Below, piece by piece: positions 12,685 to 21,026 of a DNA stretch of 28,103 nt. The notes below the pieces were generated by a model, which was not told the DNA's origin, searched no databases, and worked only from the letters and a program-made list of their open reading frames with translations. The first letter of the stretch is position 1, and the number at the start of each line of letters is the position of its first letter. The translations under genes were made by a program, and so were the position numbers. This DNA comes from Lachnospiraceae bacterium (GTDB lineage Bacteria; Bacillota; Clostridia; Lachnospirales; Lachnospiraceae), in contig JAFSRL010000194.1 in NCBI GenBank assembly GCA_017446125.1, positions 1-28,103 of the forward strand. The letters are read 5' to 3'.

Positions 12685-12986
12685 TGAATATGACGGATTT
12701 AATCTTAATCATTTCCATGATATTTTTGTCCATCACGATTATCTTCTGTCTGCTGCGCGCCGCCCTGGGCCCGCGCATGACAGACCGGCTGGTTGCGGTG
12801 AACATCATCAGCATCAAGGGCGTGGTTCTGATTCTGCTGATGGGCGCATACCTGCATGACAACCAGTTTATGGACATTGCGCTGGTATATGTTTTGCTCA
12901 GCTTCCTCGCGGTGGTATGCCTGGCGCGGAACATGCTGACCAAAGCGGCAAGAAAAGAAAAGGAGGAAACCGATGGAACTGTTTAA
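12681..12986 (+). CDS. mnhF: Mrp-type antiporter subunit F
   Basis: A 101-aa protein with three TM helices (about 6-26, 40-58, 65-85). It contains the family core R-A-x-L-G-P-R-M-T-D-R-L-V-A-x-N between helices 1 and 2. The start overlaps the stop of subunit E (ATGA), and the stop lies 14 bp inside subunit G, so translation is coupled. An ATG at 12690 is an alternative start. Confidence 0.9.
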   Translation: MMNMTDLILIISMIFLSITIIFCLLRAALGPRMTDRLVAVNIISIKGVVLILLMGAYLHDNQFMDIALVYVLLSFLAVVCLARNMLTKAARKEKEETDGTV

Positions 12987-13296
12987 GCTGATTGTCGGAA
13001 GCGTCTTCATTTTTACCGGCCTGTTCATCTTCGGCGTGGCCACCATCGGACTCTTCCGGTTCCGCTATGTGCTAAACCGGATTCACGTCGCGGCGAAGTG
13101 TGACTCCCTTGCGGCACTGTTTGTCTGCGTGGGGCTGATGTTTTTTTCGTCGAGCCCCGGCCCCATCATCAAGCTGGCGGTCATCGCCTGCTTTATCTGG
13201 CTGACCAATCCCGTGGCAAGCCATCTGGTCAGCAAGATTGAAGTCGAAACGAACGAGAACCTGGAGGATGAATGTAAAGTGGAGGAGCTGCCATGA
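12973..13296 (+). CDS. mnhG: Mrp-type antiporter subunit G
   Basis: A 107-aa small membrane subunit with three TM helices and the family core GLFRFRYVLNRIHVAAKCDS, in which the R-x-x-x-R-x-H-A pattern and the following TM segments (GLMFFSSSPGPIIKLAVIACFIWLT region) are typical. AGGAGG at 12961-12966 supports the start. It overlaps both neighbours. Confidence 0.9.
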   Translation: MELFKLIVGSVFIFTGLFIFGVATIGLFRFRYVLNRIHVAAKCDSLAALFVCVGLMFFSSSPGPIIKLAVIACFIWLTNPVASHLVSKIEVETNENLEDECKVEELP

Positions 13297-13565
13297 CATT
13301 TTTTGAAATCATGCTGTTGCTATTCCTCATCGCCTGCGCAATCAGTATTTTCTTTATTAAGCGCCTGGTGAATGCCGTGGTTGTATTTATGTCCTACTCC
13401 GCAATCATGGCGGTGCTGTGGCTTTCCCTGGAGTCACCGGATCTTGCGATCACGGAGGCGGCGGTCGGCTGCGGCATCACGACACTGCTGTTTATTTTGG
13501 CCCTGAAAAAAGTCAACGCATTAAAAGAGGACGGGGAGGCCGATCGGGATGAGCATAATATCTGA
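13293..13565 (+). CDS. MbhD-like (DUF4040) antiporter subunit
   Basis: A 90-aa membrane protein with three TM helices, matching the DUF4040/MbhD module. In classical Mrp systems this module is the C-terminal part of MrpA; in Mbh-type complexes it is a separate protein, as here. The characteristic segment SLESPDLAITEAAVGCGITT is intact, including the acidic and Thr residues that line the ion path in Mrp/Mbh structures. The start overlaps subunit G (ATGA), and the stop lies 17 bp inside the next gene. Confidence 0.87.
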   Translation: MTFFEIMLLLFLIACAISIFFIKRLVNAVVVFMSYSAIMAVLWLSLESPDLAITEAAVGCGITTLLFILALKKVNALKEDGEADRDEHNI

Positions 13566-14640
13566 AGAAGGTAAAAAAACATTAACTTCCTTTTCGGACT
13601 GGGTCAGCGCAAACTCGCCGGACATCCCGGCAGAGGTTGTGTACCCGCCGAAAAAAGACGACCACGGACACGGTCACGACGACCACGGGCATGATGACCA
13701 CGGCGACGCACACTGCGACGCGCATGAGGAAGCGCACGAAGAAGCGCATGAGGAACTGCGCTCCTCCGCTTACGAAGCGCTGCACGCGTCCGACGCGCCG
13801 CCTGCGGCACCGGCAGCCGTAACCGCGCAGCCGAAAGAAAAAGAGACCGTGACGGAGGAAGGTCCCATGACGGAGCGCACCTTTGTGCGCACGCTGGGTG
13901 CCGGCTATCGCCTGATTGCCGCAGTCTGCGGCGTGCTTCTGGCAATCATCTTACTGGTGACGGTCGCGTTCTTGCCGCGTTTTGGCAGCGCCGAAAACCC
14001 GGCACTCAACGAAGTGAGCCGCAGGTACTTAGAGGAAGGCTTAACCGATACCGGTGCGGTAAACACGGTGGCCGGCATGATTTTAGACTACCGTGCGTTT
14101 GATACCCTCGGGGAATCGATTGTGCTGTTTACCGCGACGGTGACGGTCATCTTCTTATTACAGCAGTCCAGACGCAAGAACGATGAGGCGCGGGCGCTGG
14201 AAGAGGAGGATTTGCAGCAGGGCGTTCGCTCGCTGCCGGCGCGAGTCGTGATCGGAATCGCGTTTCCGTTCGCGATGCTCTACGGCATCTACGTCGTGCT
14301 GAACGGCCATCTTTCGCCGGGCGGCGGGTTCTCCGGCGGAACCATCTTAGGCGGCACGCTGATTCTTGCCCACCTGGCCTTCGGCGAACAGTACACGCAA
14401 CGGTTTGCAACAATCACGCGTTGTACCGGAATTTTATCCGTTGCGCTGCTGGTGTACATGGGCCTGAAGAGCTATTCGGTTCTCACCGGAGCAAACGGCA
14501 TGGAGAGCATGGTTCCGCTCGGGACACCGGGAAGCATCTTCAGCGCCGGGTTGATTTTCCCGTTGAATATCTGCGTCGGGCTTGTGGTAGCCTGCACGAT
14601 GTTTACCTTATACAGTCTGTTCACCAAATGGAAAGCATGA
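13549..14640 (+). CDS. mnhB: MbhE-MrpB fusion with histidine-rich N-terminal insert
   Basis: A 363-aa fusion. Residues 1-108 are soluble and atypical: positions 39-67 contain ten His in DHGH, DDHG and AHEE repeats, the later ones spaced four apart, followed by a Pro/Ala-rich linker. Residues about 115-205 form an MbhE-like module (one TM, a short loop with VNTVAGMILDYRAFDTLGES, a second TM). The rest (about 225-363) is MrpB/MnhB, with GHLSPGGGFSGGTILGG as the family signature and four TM helices. The His-rich part resembles the tail of the small protein at 11960-12187, suggesting both bind the same metal or buffer protons. GGGGAGG at 13533-13539 precedes the start. Confidence 0.88.
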   Translation: MSIISEEGKKTLTSFSDWVSANSPDIPAEVVYPPKKDDHGHGHDDHGHDDHGDAHCDAHEEAHEEAHEELRSSAYEALHASDAPPAAPAAVTAQPKEKETVTEEGPMTERTFVRTLGAGYRLIAAVCGVLLAIILLVTVAFLPRFGSAENPALNEVSRRYLEEGLTDTGAVNTVAGMILDYRAFDTLGESIVLFTATVTVIFLLQQSRRKNDEARALEEEDLQQGVRSLPARVVIGIAFPFAMLYGIYVVLNGHLSPGGGFSGGTILGGTLILAHLAFGEQYTQRFATITRCTGILSVALLVYMGLKSYSVLTGANGMESMVPLGTPGSIFSAGLIFPLNICVGLVVACTMFTLYSLFTKWKA

Positions 14641-14658
14641 AAGGAGGGGCGTGAACGT

Positions 14659-15033
14659 ATGGGAAATCTGTTTACCAACTACTATGAATTAGCGGCGATG
14701 CTCCTCTTCGTTATCGGGTTTTTAACGCTGCTCATTCAGAGAAACCTGATCAAGAAGATCATCGGCATGAACATCATGGATACATCGGTCTTCCTGTTCC
14801 TCGCGGCAAAAGGCTATGTCGCGGGCAGGATGAGCCCGATTATCAGAGACGGGGTGACGGACGCGTCGCTCTACATCAACCCGATTCCGGCAGGACTCGT
14901 GCTGACCGGCATTGTCGTTGCGGTGTCCACAACGGCATTTGCCCTGGCACTGGCGCTCCGCTGGTATCAGCAATACAATTCGTTGGACGTTGACTGGACC
15001 GCACTGAAATACTTACTGAAAGGAGAGAAATGA
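14659..15033 (+). CDS. mnhC: Mrp-type antiporter subunit C (NuoK-like)
   Basis: A 124-aa NuoK-like subunit with three TM helices (about 10-26, 33-52, 75-98). Family features are the LIQRNLIKKIIGMNIMDTSV segment after helix 1 and DASLYINPIPAGLVLTGIVV before helix 3. AAGGAGG (14641-14647) lies 11 nt upstream. The stop overlaps the next start (ATGA), coupling it to the first D-type subunit. Confidence 0.93.
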   Translation: MGNLFTNYYELAAMLLFVIGFLTLLIQRNLIKKIIGMNIMDTSVFLFLAAKGYVAGRMSPIIRDGVTDASLYINPIPAGLVLTGIVVAVSTTAFALALALRWYQQYNSLDVDWTALKYLLKGEK

Positions 15034-16499
15034 ACAACATACCCTTCATTACCATTCTTTTAGCGATGATCGGGTCGGTCGTTACCCTGTTACTCAACCG
15101 CAAGCAGAAGCTGGCGTATATCATTACGCAGCTCATCATGGCGGCGGTTGCGGTACTGTCCTTCCTGCTGATTCCGTATTTTTCAACGGGCGGCGGCACG
15201 ACCACCTACCTGTTGGGACACTTCCCCTCGCCCTGGGGCAATGAGTTGCGCTTCGGGTTAATGGAAAGTGTGCTGGCATTTGTATTCTCAACCGTATTGT
15301 TCCTGTCCATCATCGGCGGAAAGAGCGGGATCCGCGATGACGTGCAGAGCTGCAAGCAGCATTGTTATTATTCCCTCCTCCTGTTACTGCTGCTTTCGCT
15401 TCTGGCACTCATCTATACCAACGATATCTTCACGGCGTATGTCTTCATCGAGATTAACACCGTGGCAAGCTGCGGTATCGTCATGGTAAAGGAAAGCGGA
15501 GAGACCTTAAAGGCAACAATCAAATATCTGATCATGAGCCTTTTGGCCTCCGGCCTGTTCTTGATATCGATTGCCTTACTGTATGCCATTACGGGACACC
15601 TCTTAATACCCGCTTTATCGGAAGCGGTAAGCGGGTTGGTGGTGTCCGGCACCTATCACTGGCCGCTGCTTGCGGCAGCCATCCTGATGACGGTGTCTTT
15701 GGGCGTCAAGAGTGCGATGTTCCCCTTCCATGTCTGGCTGCCGGACGCGCACGGAACCGCAACGACCGCTTCCTCGTCCATCCTGTCGGGCGTTGTGGTC
15801 AAGGGCTACATTGTTTTACTGGTCAAGATTTACTACCGTGTGTTCGGCATTGAAACAATCCGTTCGATGGGCATCTTAAACATCGTGTTTGTCTTAGGCA
15901 TCGCCGGCATGATAATCGGAAGCATCATGGCGATGAAAGAGAAGAACTTAAAGAGGATGATTGCCTATTCCTCGGTCGCACAGATCGGCTACATCTATGC
16001 GGGGATCGGCGTGGGAACCTGGGCGGCACTTGCCGCGGCCTTCTTCCACATGATTGTCCACGCATTCACGAAGCCGTTGCTGTTCAGCTCGGCAGGGGGT
16101 CTGATTGAGGCAAGCGGACACAGCAAGCTGATTTCGGACATGACGGGCGCCGGCCGCCGCAACAAGTGGGCAGGCATCGGGTTTATCATCGGGACATGCT
16201 CGATGATCGGCGTTCCGTTCTTCGGCGGATTCACGTCCAAGGTATATCTGGCAATGAATTCGCAGGGATTCATCTTCTTGGTGGCACTGGCATTGAGCTC
16301 CTGCCTGAATGCCTTGTATTACCTGCCGGTTGCGCTCAGGATTTTCTCAAAGGGCGAATCGGAGGACATCTTGGAACCTGCGGGAAACGCGTCGAACTAT
16401 GCGCTTTCGATCGGCTGTTTCTCCGCAATCAATATCGCTCTGGGTGTCGGCGGCTTTATTGTATTCAATATGCTGACAAAGGGTGTTGAAATACTGTAA
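15030..16499 (+). CDS. mnhD: MrpD-type antiporter-like subunit (first of five)
   Basis: A 489-aa proton-translocating membrane subunit with about 14 TM helices, homologous to MrpD/NuoN. The TM5 glutamate (AYVFIEINTVASCG) and TM7 lysine region (VKSAMFPFHVWLPDAHGTA, then SILSGVVVKGY) needed for proton transfer are present. A second central motif RMIAYSSVAQIGYI and a His-containing helix (FFHMIVHAFTKPLL) are intact. Length fits the family. It overlaps subunit C and is separated from the next paralogue by 46 bp without a terminator. Confidence 0.9.
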   Translation: MNNIPFITILLAMIGSVVTLLLNRKQKLAYIITQLIMAAVAVLSFLLIPYFSTGGGTTTYLLGHFPSPWGNELRFGLMESVLAFVFSTVLFLSIIGGKSGIRDDVQSCKQHCYYSLLLLLLLSLLALIYTNDIFTAYVFIEINTVASCGIVMVKESGETLKATIKYLIMSLLASGLFLISIALLYAITGHLLIPALSEAVSGLVVSGTYHWPLLAAAILMTVSLGVKSAMFPFHVWLPDAHGTATTASSSILSGVVVKGYIVLLVKIYYRVFGIETIRSMGILNIVFVLGIAGMIIGSIMAMKEKNLKRMIAYSSVAQIGYIYAGIGVGTWAALAAAFFHMIVHAFTKPLLFSSAGGLIEASGHSKLISDMTGAGRRNKWAGIGFIIGTCSMIGVPFFGGFTSKVYLAMNSQGFIFLVALALSSCLNALYYLPVALRIFSKGESEDILEPAGNASNYALSIGCFSAINIALGVGGFIVFNMLTKGVEIL

Positions 16500-16545
16500 A
16501 TAGATTGAAACGCAACTGTAGGAAAGGGAAAGAGAGGAGTTAACT

Positions 16546-18021
16546 ATGGGAATCGCCATTATTGTGTTACTTCTGGTCGGAGCAGTCGCCGCATGGGTCT
16601 GCAAGAACGACAAGACAGCAAGACTGATCGGACTTGCTGTCACAGCGGTTGATGCCTGTCTTGCCGTGGCCATGACCATGGGCGTGAAGTCCGGCGGAGA
16701 ACAGGTCACGAGCATCATCGGACAGACAATCCGGATCGGTTATATCGAGTGCTTCATGGCATGCATTTTCGGTATCATCGGCTTCCTGATTGTATGGGCA
16801 TCGATGAGCATGATTTCACACGACGTGGAACAGGAGAAGATTCCGATGTTCTACGGACTGGTACTGGCGTTGTTGGGAACGCTGAACGCGGTTGTATTCT
16901 TTGAAAGCCTTTTGGGCGTATTCGTTTCCATCGAGCTTTCATCGTTCGCGGCGGCGGGTATCGTTATTGTCAAGAATCAGACGGAAAACGTACACGCGGG
17001 TTTGAAGTACTTATCCCTGTCCATCCTGGGGTCTTCCCTGGTGCTGATGGGCATGGTCATTCTGTATGTGGCAACCGGTTCTCTTGCCATCGGCGGCATC
17101 GCCGCGGCGGTACAGAGCGCGGGCTTCATGGCAGGCAAGAGCGCGTATGTACTCTGGGCATTTGCATTAATCACAGGCGGTGTGGCATTTAAGGCGGCAC
17201 TCTTCCCCTGCCACATCTGGCTGCCGGACGCACACGGCACGGCACCCTCGCCTTCATCCGCAATTCTGTCCTCGCTCGTCTTAAAAGCATACATCGTCTT
17301 CTATATGAAGATGGTCTTCGGCGGTGTCGGCTTTGACATCATCGCGAATTCCGGTATGCGCTATCTGTTGAACGTGGTTATGGTGGTCGGTGTCATCGCA
17401 ATGATCTGCGGCTCCGTGCTCGCAATCATGCAGACGGACATCAAGCGCATGATCGCTTACTCCTCGGTCGCACAGATGGGTTACATTTTCATGGGCATCG
17501 GCATCGGTTCGGAGCTCGGGCTTTTCGCGGCACTGTTCCACATCCTGGCGCACGCCGTCACGAAGTCCGGCCTGTTCCTGGTCGCCGGCTCCATCATCGA
17601 GCAGACACACAACCGTGACCTGACCAAGATGGGAGGCTTAGGCAAGCTCATGCCCATCACGATGGCGCTGTTCACGATCGGCGGTCTGTCCATGATCGGT
17701 ATTCCGCTCTTCGTAGGCTTCAACAGCAAGTGGAACTTCGCGACATCCATCGTGGATTCGAAGAACTACTGGTTACTGATTCCGCTTTCCATCTCCGCGC
17801 TGCTGAATGCGCTGTACTACCTGCCGGTGGTCATCCGTGCGTTCTTCGGCCAGGAGGCAAAAGAGATTACGGATCCTTTGGGCAGCAAGGAACGCCCCGT
17901 AAAAGACCTGTTACCTTTGATTCTGTTGGCTGTCGGCGTCGTAATCTTCGGCGTATACGCGGGACCTGTTTCGGATTTCCTGCATGACGGCATTGCAATG
18001 CTTTCGGCTATCGGACACTGA
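16546..18021 (+). CDS. MrpD-type antiporter-like subunit (second of five)
   Basis: A 491-aa paralogue of the preceding protein, close in length and motif order. The TM5 glutamate (GVFVSIELSSFAAAG), the TM7 segment FKAALFPCHIWLPDAHGTA with a following Lys (SLVLKAY) and RMIAYSSVAQMGYIF are present. FHILAHAVTKSGLF keeps the His/Lys pair of the later helix. No residue loss suggests inactivation. GAGAGGAG at 16531-16538 gives the start. It probably adds another ion channel to the complex or replaces the first D subunit in an alternative assembly. Confidence 0.88.
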   Translation: MGIAIIVLLLVGAVAAWVCKNDKTARLIGLAVTAVDACLAVAMTMGVKSGGEQVTSIIGQTIRIGYIECFMACIFGIIGFLIVWASMSMISHDVEQEKIPMFYGLVLALLGTLNAVVFFESLLGVFVSIELSSFAAAGIVIVKNQTENVHAGLKYLSLSILGSSLVLMGMVILYVATGSLAIGGIAAAVQSAGFMAGKSAYVLWAFALITGGVAFKAALFPCHIWLPDAHGTAPSPSSAILSSLVLKAYIVFYMKMVFGGVGFDIIANSGMRYLLNVVMVVGVIAMICGSVLAIMQTDIKRMIAYSSVAQMGYIFMGIGIGSELGLFAALFHILAHAVTKSGLFLVAGSIIEQTHNRDLTKMGGLGKLMPITMALFTIGGLSMIGIPLFVGFNSKWNFATSIVDSKNYWLLIPLSISALLNALYYLPVVIRAFFGQEAKEITDPLGSKERPVKDLLPLILLAVGVVIFGVYAGPVSDFLHDGIAMLSAIGH

Positions 18022-18057
18022 TGATGAGAGTTTGAAACGGTTAAAGGAGAGGATTGT

Positions 18058-19539
18058 ATGAATATCGCCTTACTCTTTCCGGTCATATTCCCGCTCATCA
18101 TGGGGGTACTGGTGCAGCCCTTAAAGCTGCATGACAGGAAGACGCGCGAACTCTATGTCAGTGCTGTGGTCATCATCAATTTCCTGGTGGTGCTCTACAA
18201 TGCTGCGGTGCAGCCGGACGGAACCTTCATGACGGTGTTGCGCTTAAACCGCGTCGTCGACATCTCGTTGCAGATTGACGGAATGAGCCGATTAGTGTCC
18301 ATCATCGCCTCGCTTTTGTGGGTAACGGCAACCTTCTATTCCTTTGAGTATGTCAAGCACGAGGGAATGGAAGAACGCTACTTCACCTTCTTTGTGGCGA
18401 CGGTCGGTGTATTGGTGGGAATCAGCTACTCGGCGAATCTCCAGACACTGTATCTGTTCTACGAGATGATGACCCTGATTACCTTCCCTTTGGTCATGCA
18501 TTCCATGGCGGAGCAGTCGATCAAGGCCGGAAAAAAATACTTAACCTATTCCTTTGTCGGTGCGACGATCGCCCTTGCGGGATTCTTCTTCCTGTATGAC
18601 AACTGCGAGACGACGAATTTCGTGGCGGGCGGAACACTGATACTGGACAAGGTTGCGAATCACATGTTGCTGTTCCAGATTATGGTTCTTTTGACCATCA
18701 TCGGATTCGGCTGTAAAGCGGGTATGTTCCCGCTGCACGCGTGGCTTCCGAATGCGCACCCGGTGGCGCCGGCACCCGCATCGGCGGTATTATCCGGTGT
18801 CATCACCAAGATGGGTGTTTTGGCGATCGTCCGCGTGATGTACTACATGGTGGGTGTGGACTTCTTAAAAGGCACCTGGGTTCAGTACGTGCTCTTAAGC
18901 CTCACGCTTTACACCGTATTTATGGGATCAATGCTGGCGTTTAAGGAAAAGCTCTTTAAGAAGCGCCTGGCATACTCCTCGGTGTCACAGGTCTCCTACG
19001 TGCTCTTCGGATTAATGACCATGAGCAAGCTGGGATTCATCGGTGCACTGTTACACATGGTGGCACACGCGCTGATCAAGAACGTCCTGTTCTTAAGCGC
19101 GGGGTCTGTCATCTATAAACGGCACAAGACCTATGTAACGGAATTGAAGGGGATTGGCAAGGAAATGCCCGTTACGATGTGGTGCTTTACGCTTGCCTCC
19201 ATCGCCCTGATCGGAATTCCGCCGACATCCGGCTTTGAGAGCAAGTGGTACCTGGCAATGGGTGCCCTGCAGCAGGACCTGGGATTCTTCTCTTACCTGG
19301 GACCCGCCGTGCTTTTGACCTCGGCGTTTTTAACCGCCGGTTACCTGCTCACCATCATGGCGAAGGCCTTCTTCCCGGGCGATAATTACCCGTACGAGAC
19401 CTTCCAGAAGACGGAGAATAATGCCTACATGACCGTGCCGATGGTGGTCTTAACCGTACTGGCGGTGGGTGTCGGAATCTTTGCGCAACCTTTAATCAAT
19501 GCCTTTACCGGCATCGCTGTAACCATTGGTTTGATTTAG
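18058..19539 (+). CDS. NuoM/MrpD-like antiporter subunit (third of five)
   Basis: A 493-aa antiporter-like membrane protein of a second subtype, more similar to the following two than to the first two. It shares the YEYxKHEG/RYF loop, TM5 glutamate (YLFYEMMTLITFPLVMH), CKAGMFPLHAWLPNAHPVAPAP and a TM7 Lys (VLSGVITKMG). RLAYSSVSQVSYVLFG and HMVAHALIKNVLFL are intact. AAAGGAGAGG precedes the start. Residue conservation suggests a functional proton channel. Confidence 0.88.
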   Translation: MNIALLFPVIFPLIMGVLVQPLKLHDRKTRELYVSAVVIINFLVVLYNAAVQPDGTFMTVLRLNRVVDISLQIDGMSRLVSIIASLLWVTATFYSFEYVKHEGMEERYFTFFVATVGVLVGISYSANLQTLYLFYEMMTLITFPLVMHSMAEQSIKAGKKYLTYSFVGATIALAGFFFLYDNCETTNFVAGGTLILDKVANHMLLFQIMVLLTIIGFGCKAGMFPLHAWLPNAHPVAPAPASAVLSGVITKMGVLAIVRVMYYMVGVDFLKGTWVQYVLLSLTLYTVFMGSMLAFKEKLFKKRLAYSSVSQVSYVLFGLMTMSKLGFIGALLHMVAHALIKNVLFLSAGSVIYKRHKTYVTELKGIGKEMPVTMWCFTLASIALIGIPPTSGFESKWYLAMGALQQDLGFFSYLGPAVLLTSAFLTAGYLLTIMAKAFFPGDNYPYETFQKTENNAYMTVPMVVLTVLAVGVGIFAQPLINAFTGIAVTIGLI

Positions 19540-19557
19540 GATAAGGGGTATCTGAAT

Positions 19558-21012
19558 ATGAGTATTCTAATGATAGTACCGGTTATACTTCCCATAGTGG
19601 CAGGCCTCTATATCCTTAAGGCAGACTTTAAGGAACGCGCGGCAAGAGAGCGTTTCGTGTCTGCGGCCGTAATCATCAATGCCGCAATCGTCCTGTTGCT
19701 GTCCGTAATCGGAAGAGGCCTTACCTTAAGCCTGTTACCGCTGGTTCCGGGCTCGCCCGTGATGTTCCGCATTGATTCTTTGGGCGCGATGTTTGCATCG
19801 ATGGTTGCCATACTATGGATTCTCTGCATCTTCTATGCGTACGAGTACATGACGCATGAGGGAGGGGAGAACAGATTCTTCGCATTTTATACGATGGCGT
19901 TCGGCATCATGATGGGGATCAGCTTTGCGGGGAATTTGATTACACTGTATTTATTCTATGAACTGTTAACCTTTATTACGGTGCCGCTCGTCATCCACGA
20001 TGAGAGCATACAGTCGAAGACAGCGGCAAGGGTGTACCTCATCTTCTCGGTTTCCGGTGCGACCGTTGCCTTAATGGGCATCGCAATCATCGCCTTTACG
20101 GCGGGCACGACCGAGTTTGTCTACGGCGGGGTACTTTCCGGTGTCGCGCACGGTGCGGTTGCCATTCAGCTTGCGTACCTGCTTTCCTTCTTCGGCTTCG
20201 GTGTCAAGAGTGCGGTTATGCCGTTTCATGCGTGGCTGCCGGTCGCAAGTGTTGCGCCCACACCGGTTTCCGCCCTGCTTCACGCGGTGGCGGTCGTCAA
20301 GGCGGGTGTCTTCGCGGTGGCGAGAGTGACCTACTTCTCCATCGGGCCGGATCTTTTGAACGGAACGACAGCGCAGTACATCGCAATCAGTGCGACGCTC
20401 GTGACGATTCTTTACGGATCCGCGATGGCCCTGATGATGAAGCACTTAAAACGCAGGCTGGCGTACTCGACGATTTCGCAGTTGTCCTATATTCTCTTCG
20501 GCCTGGCTTTAATGAGTCAGGACGGATACGTGGGCGGCATGATGCAGCTCTTCGGGCACGCAATCGTCAAGATTACACTGTTCCTTTGCGCAGGCGCCAT
20601 CCTGTACAAGACCCACAGGGAATATGTGTGGGAGTTAAAGGGCATCGGCCGTGCCATGCCGGTAACGATGACCGTGTTTACCATTGCGTCCTTCGGGCTG
20701 GTCGGAATACCGCCCTTACCGGGATTCTTCAGCAAGTGGTTCCTCTCGGTGGCTGCCTTTAAGAGCGGATCCAACGCGCTTGCGGCCTTCGGGCTCATCA
20801 TCCTTGCGATTTCCGCGCTGCTGACGGCGATTTACCTGTTCAGCATCTGCGTGAACGCGTTTATTCCGGGCGAAGGATTTGATACGGAAACTGCAAACAA
20901 AGGAGTCAGCGACCCGAATCGCTACATGACGGTACCGCTGACCATCCTCGCAATCGCCATCATCGTCTTCGGCGTTCTGGTTCAGCCGATTACGAGCCTG
21001 GCGGTGATGTGA
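19558..21012 (+). CDS. NuoL/MrpA-N-like antiporter subunit (fourth of five)
   Basis: A 484-aa paralogue of the preceding gene, with YEYMTHEGGENRFF, TM5 glutamate (YLFYELLTFITVPLVIH), VKSAVMPFHAWLP and RLAYSTISQLSYILFG. It differs in having SVAPTPVSALLHAVAVVKAG, which is closer to the LLHSATMVKAG motif of MrpA and NuoL than to D-type subunits. It may occupy the MrpA N-terminal position, but it lacks the long C-terminal part of MrpA, which is encoded separately here (MbhD and MbhE modules). AAGGGG at 19543-19548 is a moderate ribosome site. Confidence 0.86.
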   Translation: MSILMIVPVILPIVAGLYILKADFKERAARERFVSAAVIINAAIVLLLSVIGRGLTLSLLPLVPGSPVMFRIDSLGAMFASMVAILWILCIFYAYEYMTHEGGENRFFAFYTMAFGIMMGISFAGNLITLYLFYELLTFITVPLVIHDESIQSKTAARVYLIFSVSGATVALMGIAIIAFTAGTTEFVYGGVLSGVAHGAVAIQLAYLLSFFGFGVKSAVMPFHAWLPVASVAPTPVSALLHAVAVVKAGVFAVARVTYFSIGPDLLNGTTAQYIAISATLVTILYGSAMALMMKHLKRRLAYSTISQLSYILFGLALMSQDGYVGGMMQLFGHAIVKITLFLCAGAILYKTHREYVWELKGIGRAMPVTMTVFTIASFGLVGIPPLPGFFSKWFLSVAAFKSGSNALAAFGLIILAISALLTAIYLFSICVNAFIPGEGFDTETANKGVSDPNRYMTVPLTILAIAIIVFGVLVQPITSLAVM

Positions 21013-21026
21013 AAGGAGGCCTTGGC

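Noticed and set aside
13604..13945. A minus-strand frame over the His-rich insert
   Set aside because: It is Arg/Ala-rich, as expected from reading His/Glu/Ala codons backwards, and lies antisense inside a clear Mrp subunit.
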